Positions 36,574 through 44,523 of a DNA stretch of 64,000 bases are shown here, piece after piece. Origin of the DNA: Nocardiopsis metallicus (GTDB lineage Bacteria; Actinomycetota; Actinomycetes; Streptosporangiales; Streptosporangiaceae); NCBI RefSeq assembly GCF_014201115.1, contig NZ_JACHDO010000001.1, positions 558,001 through 622,000 of the forward strand. Reading direction: 5' to 3'. Both the position numbers and the translations under genes were made by a program. The notes beneath the pieces are model-generated. The model did not search any database and was not told where the DNA came from. It saw only the letters and a program-made list of their open reading frames with translations. Position 1 is the first letter of the stretch. Each line of letters opens with the position of its first letter.

Positions 36574-36813
36574 AAGGTTTCTTTACGGTTTGGGTTGCCC
36601 GCCCGGCCGTGAGCCGTGTACCGCCTCGGGAGTTCCTCGCATTCCCTGCGGCGGGGCGCTGGATCGGAACCACAAGTTCCGGACAGCACTTCTTTTACGC
36701 CAGCACAGGGCCTTTCTTTGTGTACCTCGAAGACCCTTCCGGTTTTCGTCGTGCGAAATGACCCTTTGTTTCGGGCTGTCCCAGTGGACAGTTCGGACTG
36801 GAACGGAGAAGTC
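36574..36813 (+). promoter_or_regulatory. Leader and promoter region of the six-gene operon
   Basis: 240 bases, visibly more T-rich than the surroundings. A perfect hairpin CTGTCC-CAGT-GGACAG lies at 36776-36791, just before the GGAG ribosome site of the first gene. I found no convincing run of Trp codons that would define a classical trp leader peptide, and no strong -35/-10 pair. It must hold the operon promoter because a terminator closes the aroH unit. Confidence 0.5.
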
Positions 36814-38340
36814 GTGCGCAAGTCCATCGGTGTTCGGCTCGAACGCCGCACCATGTTCGTCGATGAGACGTTCGACGTCGCCCGGGAACTCCAAGCGGAG
36901 TTCGGGGAGCGGTCCGTCTACCTACTGGAGTCGCTGGGCGGCCCCGACCGGGACCGTGAACGGGCGATCATCGGCATCGGCCCCCTGGTCACCGCCGAGG
37001 TGCTGGATCGCCGGATCGATATCACCGGCGATACCGCGCTCCGAGAGGCGCTGTGGGGATCACTGCGGGAGGCGGTTCCGGGCCTGATCCTGCAGCAGGA
37101 GCGCGCCGGGGGCGGGGCGGTGCTGGACGAGCCCACCCGGCTCTGGGACGTTCTGCGGGAGATCACCGGCTGCTTCGACGTCCCGCAGGCCTCGGACGCA
37201 CGGCCGGACTTCGGGTTCCTGACCGTCCTGTCCTACGACGCCGTCCAGTACATCGAGGCGTTGCCGCGCTCCATCCCGCGCGACCGGGCGCGGGTCCCGG
37301 ACCTGGCGCTCACCCTGTACGCCTCGATCCTCGAGGTCGACCTGCGGACCGGTGCGGGAACCCTGACCACCTCGCACAGCGACCTGTGGGAGGCGGTCGA
37401 ACCGGACCGGGTGGTCGCGGCAGCCGCACGCGCCACCGCCAGAGCCGCTCCCGGAGCCGCCGCAGCAGCCCCTGAAACCGAGGCCCGGCCGCACCCGTCC
37501 AGCTCGGACGCGGAGGCCTCCCCCGAAGTGCTCCGGGACGACTACCTGGGCTGGGTCGACGTCGCCCTGGAGCACATCCGGGACGGCGACGTCTACCAGG
37601 TGCAGCTCGGCTACGACGTCACGCTGGACAGCGAGCTCCAGCCGTGGGAGATCTACGCGCGCATGCGCCGCACCAACCCGTCCCCGTTCATGGGCATGCT
37701 CCCGCTGCGGGACACCACTCTGCTCAGTGCCAGTCCCGAACTGCACGTCCTGCTCCAGGGCGGCGGCGCGACCATGCGCCCCATCGCCGGGACCTCCCGC
37801 CGCACCGGTGACGAGTGCGCCGACGAGGCGGCGGTCCACTACCTGAGGACCGCCGAGAAGGAGCACGCCGAGCACATCATGCTGGTGGACCTGTGTCGCA
37901 ACGACCTGGGCCGGGTCGCGGTGCCCGGGTCGGTGCGCACTCCGGTGATGATGGCGGTGGAACCCTATTCGCACGTCTTCCACCTGGTCTCGACCGTCAC
38001 GGCGACGGTGGAGCCGGGGTTCGACGTCTTCGACGTCATCAGGGCCACCTTTCCGGCCGGGACCATGACCGGCGCCCCGAAGGTGCGGGCGATGGAGGTC
38101 ATCGAGTCACTCGAATCCAGCCCGCGCGGTCTCTACGCGGGCGTATTCGGGGTGATCGGTATCGGCGGATACGCCAATCTCGCCCTCACCATCCGCTCCG
38201 TCTTCTGCTCCGGGAACACCGTTTCCTCCCGTGCCTCGGCGGGAATCGTGGCGGATTCTGTTCCGCAGTCGGAATGGGACGAGACGCGAGCCAAACTCAG
38301 CGCCGCGGTCGAGGCGACGACGGGCGGGATTCTGGCATGA
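36814..38340 (+). CDS. Anthranilate synthase component I-like protein (TrpE family; possibly ADIC synthase)
   Basis: 508 residues from GTG 36814 (GGAG five bases upstream). An N-terminal Anth_synt_I_N domain has the LLES motif at 37-40, which binds feedback tryptophan in TrpE. The C-terminal chorismate-binding domain has YQVQLGYDV, PIAGT at 323-327 (Ala rather than the Lys of PabB's PIKGT), EHIMLVDLCRNDLGR, His390 in FHLVS (equivalent of the His whose loss stops TrpE at ADIC), PAGTMTGAPK and ASAGIVADS. So it should aminate chorismate at C2, giving anthranilate or ADIC rather than PABA precursor. First gene of the operon; coupled by ATGA to its amidotransferase. An additional trpE for primary metabolism would be expected elsewhere. 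Confidence 0.88.
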   Translation: MRKSIGVRLERRTMFVDETFDVARELQAEFGERSVYLLESLGGPDRDRERAIIGIGPLVTAEVLDRRIDITGDTALREALWGSLREAVPGLILQQERAGGGAVLDEPTRLWDVLREITGCFDVPQASDARPDFGFLTVLSYDAVQYIEALPRSIPRDRARVPDLALTLYASILEVDLRTGAGTLTTSHSDLWEAVEPDRVVAAAARATARAAPGAAAAAPETEARPHPSSSDAEASPEVLRDDYLGWVDVALEHIRDGDVYQVQLGYDVTLDSELQPWEIYARMRRTNPSPFMGMLPLRDTTLLSASPELHVLLQGGGATMRPIAGTSRRTGDECADEAAVHYLRTAEKEHAEHIMLVDLCRNDLGRVAVPGSVRTPVMMAVEPYSHVFHLVSTVTATVEPGFDVFDVIRATFPAGTMTGAPKVRAMEVIESLESSPRGLYAGVFGVIGIGGYANLALTIRSVFCSGNTVSSRASAGIVADSVPQSEWDETRAKLSAAVEATTGGILA

Positions 38341-38909
38341 GGGTTCTTCTGGTCGACGCGTTCGACAGCTTTTCGCACATCATCTACCAGTACCTCAGAA
38401 TGGCGGGCGCCGAGACCCGGGTCGTCCGCTCCGGTGACCTGAGCCCGGCTGACGTCCTAGCCGCCCCGGAGGACGCCGTGGTGCTCGGCCCCGGGCCGGG
38501 GCACCCCGCCAAGTCGGGTCACGTGGAGATCCTTCAGGCCGTCGCGGGCGCCAAGCCCGTCCTCGGGATCTGCCTCGGGCACCAGGCCGTCGCCCTGGCC
38601 TACGAGGGCACGGTCGACCACGCGGTCCGGCCGATGCACGGCAAGAGCAGCCTGGTGCGCCACGACGGGCAGGGCCTCTTCGTGGGGCTGAGCGGGCAGG
38701 TGAGCGTGGTCCGCTACCACTCGCTGGCCGTCAACCGGGTGCCCGAACCCGGGCCTCTCACAGTCACCGCCGAGGCCGACGACGGCACGGTCATGGGCCT
38801 GCGCCACCGGACCCTGCCGGTCGAGGGAGTGCAGTTCCACCCCGAGAGCGTCTCGACCGACACCGGCTTCGAGATGATCGCCAACTTCGTCAGGGGTGGG
38901 CGCTCATGA
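38337..38909 (+). CDS. Glutamine amidotransferase, TrpG/PabA type
   Basis: 190 residues. Supplies ammonia from glutamine to the synthase encoded just before it. Class I amidotransferase triad: Cys79 in GICLGHQA, His168 and Glu170 in FHPES. The N-terminus reads LLVDAFDSFSHII where TrpG usually has DNYDSF, and the oxyanion loop is LGPGPGHP. Four-base overlaps on both sides (ATGA) tie it to the synthase and the flavoprotein. The freestanding pair layout differs from the fused enzymes of phenazine (PhzE) pathways. Confidence 0.93.
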   Translation: MRVLLVDAFDSFSHIIYQYLRMAGAETRVVRSGDLSPADVLAAPEDAVVLGPGPGHPAKSGHVEILQAVAGAKPVLGICLGHQAVALAYEGTVDHAVRPMHGKSSLVRHDGQGLFVGLSGQVSVVRYHSLAVNRVPEPGPLTVTAEADDGTVMGLRHRTLPVEGVQFHPESVSTDTGFEMIANFVRGGRS

Positions 38910-39634
38910 CGGCGGCGAACGCAGGATTCCCCGACCAGGAACTCCCGGACGCGGCTCTCCCGAGCACGAAACTCCCGAAGAAGGAACTCCCGGACGCAGG
39001 GATCCCGGACGCAGGGCTCTCGTTCGTGGCCGTCAACGGCTCCGCGCGGGCGAACGGGACCAGCGCCGCCGCGCTGGCCGTCGCCCGGGAGCACCTCGCC
39101 GAGAACGGCGTCCAGCTGGAGGTCGTCCACCTGGCCGAGCGCCGGATCGAGGCCTGCCGCTGCGGAGGTTGCAACTCCCGGACCACCCCCTGCCCGGTCG
39201 ACGACGACGTCGCCGACATCGTCCGCGTCATGACGGGGGCGGACGGGATCGTCTACACCGTGCCCGTGTACGGCTACGGCGCCTCCTCCCTCATGCAGAC
39301 CTTCATCGAGCGCGCCGGGGTCGGGCGGCTGCGGTTCGACCGGCCGCTCACCAACAAGGTCGGGGGAGTGGTGGTGGTCGGCCGCCGCTACGCACACGAG
39401 GCCGTGCACGCGCAGATGCTGCACAACCTGCTCCTGAACCGGCTCATCATCCCGGGCAGCGGGTTTCCGGCCACGGTGCGCGCGGGCGGCCCCGACACCG
39501 TGACCCGCGACACGGAGGGGATGTCGGCGATGCTGGCCATGCTCGACCGGATGCTGGCGCTGGCCGAGGCGCTGCGCGGGCGTCCGATCCCCGTGCCACG
39601 CGGTGTGGAGACCCGGCTGGGGGTGCTGTCGTGA
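38906..39634 (+). CDS. Flavodoxin-fold FMN oxidoreductase with four-cysteine cluster
   Basis: 242 residues. FMN phosphate loop VNGSARANGTS at 43-53, then a cysteine set C84-x-C86-x2-C89-x6-C96 followed by PVDDD, similar to iron-sulfur flavoproteins and NADPH-dependent FMN reductases; an aromatic-flavin loop VPVYGYGASSLMQTFIER follows. Likely oxidises or reduces the product of the two preceding enzymes. In the enediyne C-1027 pathway an FMN/Fe-S enzyme (SgcG) oxidises ADIC made by a TrpE homologue (SgcD), a suggestive precedent only. The first 38 residues are an odd repeat (LPDA, IPDA, LPST). ATGA overlap upstream, GTGA downstream. Confidence 0.8.
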   Translation: MTAANAGFPDQELPDAALPSTKLPKKELPDAGIPDAGLSFVAVNGSARANGTSAAALAVAREHLAENGVQLEVVHLAERRIEACRCGGCNSRTTPCPVDDDVADIVRVMTGADGIVYTVPVYGYGASSLMQTFIERAGVGRLRFDRPLTNKVGGVVVVGRRYAHEAVHAQMLHNLLLNRLIIPGSGFPATVRAGGPDTVTRDTEGMSAMLAMLDRMLALAEALRGRPIPVPRGVETRLGVLS

Positions 39635-40893
39635 CCACCGGGGCCGCGGCGCCGTCGGTCCTGCGCTCGTCCGACTTTCGGTTCATGCTGTCCGGCCGCG
39701 CGGCCTCGACCGCGGCCACGGCCGTGACCTGGGTGCTCCTGCCGCTGCACGTGTACGACATCACCGGTTCGGCGACCGCCGCCGCCTCGATGAGCGCGAT
39801 GAACGTCGTGCCGTTCCTGCTCTTCGGGCTGTTCGCCGGGGCCTACGTCGACCGGCTGCGCCCGCGCACGGTGATGGTCGTGGTCGAGGTGGTCAGCGCG
39901 TTGGTGCTGCTCCTGGTACCGGCCGTCGTCCTGCTGTCGGAACCGCCGTTCGCCGTCTTCCTGGTGATCGGGTTCCTGGCGTCGAGCGCCTTCGTCTGGT
40001 TCGACGTGGCGTCCTCGGCGCTCGTGCCCGCCGTGGCGGGCCCCGAGCGCGTCTTCCAGGCCAACGGCCACCTGTGGATGGCCGCGACGGTCGTGAACGC
40101 GGTCGCCGCGCCGGCCGGGTTCTTCCTGCTGGACCGGATCGGTCTGGCCGGGGCCTTCCTGGTGATCGCCGGGGCCTACGTGGTCTCGGCGGTCCTCACC
40201 TCCTTCCTGAGGGCCGGCCGTACCGCCGCCGACGGGGCACAGGGGAAGGAGGGGAGCCGGGTCGGCTGGTCGGAGATCCTCGAAGGTCTCCGGTTCATCC
40301 GCTCCGACCGGGTCGTGGGCGTGCTCACCCTGGCCGGGGCGGGGATCGGGATCTCCGGCGGCGCGGTCTACAGCACCATCGTGGTCTTCTCCGACCTGTC
40401 GCTGGACCTGAGCACGGACGACATCCGGGTCGGCTGGATCATCGCCGGGTGCAGCGTCGGCGCCCTGATCGCGGCCGTGCTGACGCCCCGGCTCAGGTCC
40501 CTGGACCCGGTGCTGGTGTCGGCGGTGACGCTCGCCGTCGACGTGGTCCTCCTGGTCGCCTACGCGTGGTCACCGGGCTGGGTGGTGGCGCTGTTCCTGC
40601 TCGCGGGATGGAACACGGCCCACACCATCGCGATGATCGTGAGCATCTCGGTGCGCCAGCAGCGCTGCCCCGCCCACCTCCAGGGCCGGGTCAACGCCGT
40701 CGGCCGGATGGCCGCCTGGGGCGCGGTGCCGCTGGGCGGCGGGCTGTGCGGTGTGCTGATCGACCTCACCGGTCAGGCCCCGGTCGCCCTCACGATCATG
40801 GCTCTGCCCTCGCTGGCCGCGTTCGGTTTCGTGCTTTGTGTGGTTTTCGTGCGGCGTGCTGAGTCGCCTGATGTGTCGAAGGAGAACGCGTGA
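39631..40893 (+). CDS. MFS exporter (MFS_3 / enterobactin exporter-like)
   Basis: 420 residues, twelve predicted helices. MFS loop motif AGAYVDRLRPRTV between helices 2 and 3, and a C-terminal domain ending with a short charged tail. Similar to drug and siderophore exporters of the MFS_3 group. GTG start in the GTGA overlap with the flavoprotein; the end overlaps the glycosyltransferase by four bases. Its place in the middle of a biosynthetic operon suggests export of the pathway product and self-protection. Confidence 0.85.
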   Translation: MTTGAAAPSVLRSSDFRFMLSGRAASTAATAVTWVLLPLHVYDITGSATAAASMSAMNVVPFLLFGLFAGAYVDRLRPRTVMVVVEVVSALVLLLVPAVVLLSEPPFAVFLVIGFLASSAFVWFDVASSALVPAVAGPERVFQANGHLWMAATVVNAVAAPAGFFLLDRIGLAGAFLVIAGAYVVSAVLTSFLRAGRTAADGAQGKEGSRVGWSEILEGLRFIRSDRVVGVLTLAGAGIGISGGAVYSTIVVFSDLSLDLSTDDIRVGWIIAGCSVGALIAAVLTPRLRSLDPVLVSAVTLAVDVVLLVAYAWSPGWVVALFLLAGWNTAHTIAMIVSISVRQQRCPAHLQGRVNAVGRMAAWGAVPLGGGLCGVLIDLTGQAPVALTIMALPSLAAFGFVLCVVFVRRAESPDVSKENA

Positions 40894-42062
40894 AGGTCCT
40901 TTTCGTGGCGTACAGCCGCAGTAGCCTCGGCCACGTGGTCCGGTGCGTGACCGCGGCCGAACTGCTGGTCGCGGCCGGGCACGACGCCGTCGTGGCCTGT
41001 CATGAGTCCGTGCGCGGCGTCGTGGAGTCGCGGGGGGTCGGCTGGCGGCCGGTCCGCGAGATCGAACCGGCCCCGGCGTGGACCGGGATCCGCGACCGGG
41101 AGGCGCTGCGCGGGTTCGTCCGCGGCCGCCTGGCCAGTCCGGGGTACGTGTCGATGTGCCTGGAGGACGAGCTCGCGCTCATCGACGGCTACGCGCCCGA
41201 CGCCGTGGTGGCGGACATGCGCAACACGGCCCCCGTGGCCGCGTCCCTGCGGGGGGTCCCCGCGTGCAGCCTGCACAACCTGCGGCTGTTCCAGAACCCC
41301 ATGCACGTCATCCTGCCCGAGCTGCTGGTGACGCTGGACGGGGCCGGGGTGGGTGAGGAACACGCCCGCGCGGTGCTGGGGGAAACGATGCTCGTCCCCG
41401 ACCTGCCGGTTCTCGACCCGCTGACCGAGGTGCCCGCCGAGACCATGGCGCTCGTGGCCTCCCTGGTCCCCGAGATCCGGCACGTCGGCCCGATCGTGGC
41501 CGCGGACACGCTGCGCGTGGCGGGCACCCCACGCGCGGAGCTGCCGCAGCGGAGCGGCCGGGACCGGCTCGTCTCCGTACTGCTGGGCGGTGGTGCCTGG
41601 TCGGACGCCGTGCTCGACGACCTGGTGGCCGCCCTGCCCGCGGACGTTCAGGCGGAGATCGTGCTCGCCCGCGAGCCCGAGGGCGAGGTGGCGCGCGCCT
41701 ATCCCGAGCGGGTCCGGGTCACGGGGTTCCGCCGGGACGCGGTCGACCTCATGCGCGCCTCGGACGCGGCGGTGGTGCACGGCGGGCACGGCACCCTGGT
41801 GGACGGGCTGATCGCCGGGACACCCATGGTCTGCGTCCCGGAGACCGCCGAACAGGAGCGGAACGGGCGGCGGGTGGCCGAACTCGGGATGGCGGAGGTC
41901 CTGCCGGCCGACGCCCTGAGCGATCGTCTCGGTGTCGCGGTCAAGGCCGCCCTGTCCGCCGAGCGCCAGGAGGCCTCGGAGCACTTCGCCGCAAGGCTGC
42001 GCGGGACCGCCGCGGCCGGGGACCTGGTCGCGGCCGTGGAGAGGAGCGCGATCCTCGCATGA
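40890..42062 (+). CDS. GT-B glycosyltransferase, UDP-glycosyltransferase (MGT/GT1)-like
   Basis: 390 residues. The N-terminal Rossmann domain starts VLFVAYSRSSLGHVVRC with the acceptor-side His in a G-H motif; the C-terminal donor domain has VHGGHGTLVDGLIAGTPMVCVPETAEQERNGRRV, His297 and the E-Q pair that bind the nucleotide sugar. Similar to macrolide and UDP-glucuronosyl-type transferases that glycosylate small molecules. No membrane segment. Starts GTGA and ends ATGA, so it is fully coupled with its neighbours. Likely attaches a sugar to the chorismate-derived product. Confidence 0.85.
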   Translation: MKVLFVAYSRSSLGHVVRCVTAAELLVAAGHDAVVACHESVRGVVESRGVGWRPVREIEPAPAWTGIRDREALRGFVRGRLASPGYVSMCLEDELALIDGYAPDAVVADMRNTAPVAASLRGVPACSLHNLRLFQNPMHVILPELLVTLDGAGVGEEHARAVLGETMLVPDLPVLDPLTEVPAETMALVASLVPEIRHVGPIVAADTLRVAGTPRAELPQRSGRDRLVSVLLGGGAWSDAVLDDLVAALPADVQAEIVLAREPEGEVARAYPERVRVTGFRRDAVDLMRASDAAVVHGGHGTLVDGLIAGTPMVCVPETAEQERNGRRVAELGMAEVLPADALSDRLGVAVKAALSAERQEASEHFAARLRGTAAAGDLVAAVERSAILA

Positions 42063-43177
42063 ATACGGACACGTACAGGGGCATCAGCCTGACCTGGGCG
42101 ATCATGACCCACGCCCGTCGTCGCGAGCACGCCGAGCGCCTGGCCGGGCTCTGCTCCGAGCCGGCCCCGACGGTCGTCGAGGACCCCGGGGCGGGTTCCA
42201 CGCTCGTGACCTCCGCGGCGGCGTGGGCGACGGCCGCGGACGCGAGCCACCACATCGTGCTCCAGGACGACGCCCTGCCGGTCGAGGGCCTGGCCGCACG
42301 CGTGGTCGACCTGGTCTCCCGGGCGCCCGACGCCGCGATCAGCCTGTTCACCGAGTGGGGGTGCCGTACCGCGACCCGGGTCCGGATCGCTGCCCTGGCG
42401 GGCGAGGCCACGGCACCGGTCGTCGACCCCTACGTTCCCTCGTTGGCGCTGGTCCTGCCGACCCCGGTGGCGCTGGCGTTCGCCGAACACGCGCGCGGGC
42501 TCGACCCCGCCACCCCGGACGACGTCGCGCTGCGGGGTTTTCTCAACGACCGGGGCGTGCGCCAGCTGGTCTCGGTGCCCAACCTCGTGGAACACGACAC
42601 GAACGGAACCACCCCGAGCCTGACCGGGAACGCCTTCCAGGGGGTGCGCCGATCCGTCTGCTTCGGACCACCGCCCCGGGTCAAGGGGAATGCGTCTTCG
42701 GGGAGCGCTCCCCGGTTGGCGCACATAGGCTGGATGCGCGCCACGGCCGAGGTCTTCGATGATTCTCCCCAAGCGCCGCCGGCGTTCGTCGGAACCCCGG
42801 TCGCGCAGGCGCTGCCCGAACAGGTCGAACCCGCCCGGTTGACCGAGCGCTTCGAGGAGACGATCACTCGCGTCGCGCGCGAACACGGGCCCGAGCTCAC
42901 CCGGGTGCTCCACCGGACCGTGCTGTTCGAGCTCTGGACGGCCTGGTACGCCAACGGGCTGGGCTCCGGGCTGCGTGCGGAGCACCTCGAACGCGGACGC
43001 CTCGACCCCGTGGCGGAGGCGGCGCTGGGAACCGTCCTGCCCGGGGTCTTCCGCCGGTACGTGCCGGTCGAGACCCTGGAAACGGTCCGGGAGCACGCGG
43101 TGGAGTTCGTGTTGGACGCGATGCGGCACGGAGCGGCCGAACCTGCCCGGGTCCGGGAGACGTGGCTCACCGGCTGA
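42059..43177 (+). CDS. Uncharacterised protein with GT-A-like QDD motif
   Basis: 372 residues, not recognised. The N-terminal 190 residues look like a GT-A nucleotide-sugar domain: WAIMTHARRREHAERL, then a strand ending HHIVLQDDALP with Asp70-Asp71 as a DxD-like metal site, then VDPYVPSLALVLP and NLVEHD. The C-terminal 150 residues are helical without obvious motifs. Last gene of the operon, starting in an ATGA overlap with the GT-B transferase. A second glycosyltransferase or sugar-modifying enzyme is the best guess; a purely structural similarity is possible. Confidence 0.6.
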   Translation: MNTDTYRGISLTWAIMTHARRREHAERLAGLCSEPAPTVVEDPGAGSTLVTSAAAWATAADASHHIVLQDDALPVEGLAARVVDLVSRAPDAAISLFTEWGCRTATRVRIAALAGEATAPVVDPYVPSLALVLPTPVALAFAEHARGLDPATPDDVALRGFLNDRGVRQLVSVPNLVEHDTNGTTPSLTGNAFQGVRRSVCFGPPPRVKGNASSGSAPRLAHIGWMRATAEVFDDSPQAPPAFVGTPVAQALPEQVEPARLTERFEETITRVAREHGPELTRVLHRTVLFELWTAWYANGLGSGLRAEHLERGRLDPVAEAALGTVLPGVFRRYVPVETLETVREHAVEFVLDAMRHGAAEPARVRETWLTG

Positions 43178-43210
43178 GACCGACGGGCGGGCGGCCAGGT
43201 CACGAGGTCG

Positions 43211-43216
43211 TAGGCT
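43211..43216 (+). promoter_or_regulatory. Candidate tyrA -10 box
   Basis: TAGGCT, 34 bases after the operon's last stop. The first purine about seven bases later coincides with an in-frame GTG (43223), so tyrA may be transcribed independently of the operon, either leaderless from 43223 or from the ribosome site before 43277. Confidence 0.45.
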
Positions 43217-43276
43217 GGGAAGGTGCCCCGACACGTGTGGGCACGAACACGAGCCGAAGCGAGTCGGGGGAGCGTT

Positions 43277-44449
43277 GTGGGCGAGGAGACGGCCGGTACG
43301 GGGCGCACGGTACTGCGTCGGGTCTCGGTGCTGGGCACGGGCCTGATCGGAACCTCGATCGCGCTCGCCCTGCGCGCCCGCGACGTGGACGTCACCCTCT
43401 CCGACCCCGACCCCGCCTCCCTGCGGTTGGCCTGCGACCTCGGCGCCGGCCGTCCAATGGACCGGACCCCCGGGTCCGCGCCCGCCGACATCGCGGTGAT
43501 CGCGGCCCCGCCCGCCGTCGTCCCGGCGGTGCTGCGCCAGGCCCAGGACAGCGGTCTGGCCCAGGTGTACACCGACGTGGCCAGTGTGAAGTCGAGCGTG
43601 TTGGAGGGCGCCGAACGCCTCGGCTGTGACATGGCCACCTTCGTGCCCGGCCACCCCATGGGCGGTCGGGAGAAGCACGGACCCGGCGCCGCCCGCGCCG
43701 ACCTGTTCCTCGGCCGCTCCTGGGCGCTGTGCCCCACCGGCAAGGCGGACCCCGGTTCGGTCGCCGCCGTCACCGAGCTGGCCCGCCTGTGCGGTGCCGA
43801 CCCGCTGGTGCTGGAGGCGGGGGCGCACGACCGCGCGGTGGCGCTGGTCTCGCACGCCCCGCACGTGGCCTCCTCCGCGGTGGCAGCGAGGCTGGTCTCC
43901 GCAGGCGAGACCGCGCTGGCCCTGGCCGGTCAGGGCGTGCGCGACGTCACCCGCATCGCCGGGGGAGACCCGGCCATGTGGGAGGAGATCCTCACCCACA
44001 ACGCCGGGCCGGTGGCCGACGTCCTGCGCGAGGTGGCCGCGGACCTGGCCGCCACCGCCGAGGCCCTGCACGCACAGTCCGCCACCGCTGCCACCTTCGC
44101 CTCCGAGGCCGACCCCGCGAGTGAATCCGGGTCCGAGGACGGCATGCAGCCGGTCCGCGACCTGCTGGCCCGGGGCCGCTCGGGCCACGGCCGGATCCCC
44201 GGCAAGCACGGCGCGGTCCGCCGCCCCGTCTACACGGTCATCCCCGTGGTCATCCCGGACGAGCCCGGCGCGCTGGGCCGCCTGTTCGCGGCGGCCGCCA
44301 CCGCCGGTGTCAACATCGAGGACGTGCGGATCGAGCACACCCCCGGCCTGCCGCTGGGTGTGGCCGAGCTCTACCTGCTCCCCGAGGCCGTGGACACCCT
44401 CGCCGAGGCGCTCTCCGCCGAGGGCTGGTCGGTGCACCCGGGGGTGTGA
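43277..44449 (+). CDS. tyrA: Prephenate dehydrogenase
   Basis: Oxidative decarboxylation of prephenate to hydroxyphenylpyruvate in tyrosine synthesis. 390 residues from GTG 43277 (GGGGGAG upstream); an in-frame GTG at 43223 would add 18 residues. NAD(P) loop VLGTGLIGTS, then TDVASVKSSV, PGHPMGGREKHG with the active-site His, and SHAPHV. A C-terminal ACT domain (VIPVVIPDEPGALGRLFAAAA) suggests feedback by an aromatic amino acid. Normally near aroH, with which it makes the Tyr pathway. About 158 bases separate it from cmk. Confidence 0.93.
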   Translation: MGEETAGTGRTVLRRVSVLGTGLIGTSIALALRARDVDVTLSDPDPASLRLACDLGAGRPMDRTPGSAPADIAVIAAPPAVVPAVLRQAQDSGLAQVYTDVASVKSSVLEGAERLGCDMATFVPGHPMGGREKHGPGAARADLFLGRSWALCPTGKADPGSVAAVTELARLCGADPLVLEAGAHDRAVALVSHAPHVASSAVAARLVSAGETALALAGQGVRDVTRIAGGDPAMWEEILTHNAGPVADVLREVAADLAATAEALHAQSATAATFASEADPASESGSEDGMQPVRDLLARGRSGHGRIPGKHGAVRRPVYTVIPVVIPDEPGALGRLFAAAATAGVNIEDVRIEHTPGLPLGVAELYLLPEAVDTLAEALSAEGWSVHPGV

Positions 44450-44505
44450 CCCGCTCGCGAGCGCGCGTGGTGCCGTGCGTCCCGGCGCGCAGCTCCGCAA
44501 GTAGA

Positions 44506-44523
44506 CTCACGGAGCTCCGTGAG
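44506..44523. promoter_or_regulatory. Perfect 18-bp palindrome between tyrA and cmk
   Basis: CTCACGGAGCTCCGTGAG, no loop, so a protein-binding dyad is more likely than a hairpin. It overlaps TAGACT (44503-44508), a possible -10 for cmk. Confidence 0.45.

Noticed and set aside
36668..36688. TTCCGGACAGCAC resembling part of the IS-end repeat
   Set aside because: Only 13 bases match and neither the hairpin nor the terminal repeat is present, so chance is the simpler reading.
38896..39630. Arg/Pro-rich upstream extension of the MFS frame (in-frame from 38896)
   Set aside because: Lies antiparallel in sense to nothing real: it overlaps the flavoprotein gene in another frame; the GTGA start at 39631 fits the operon pattern.
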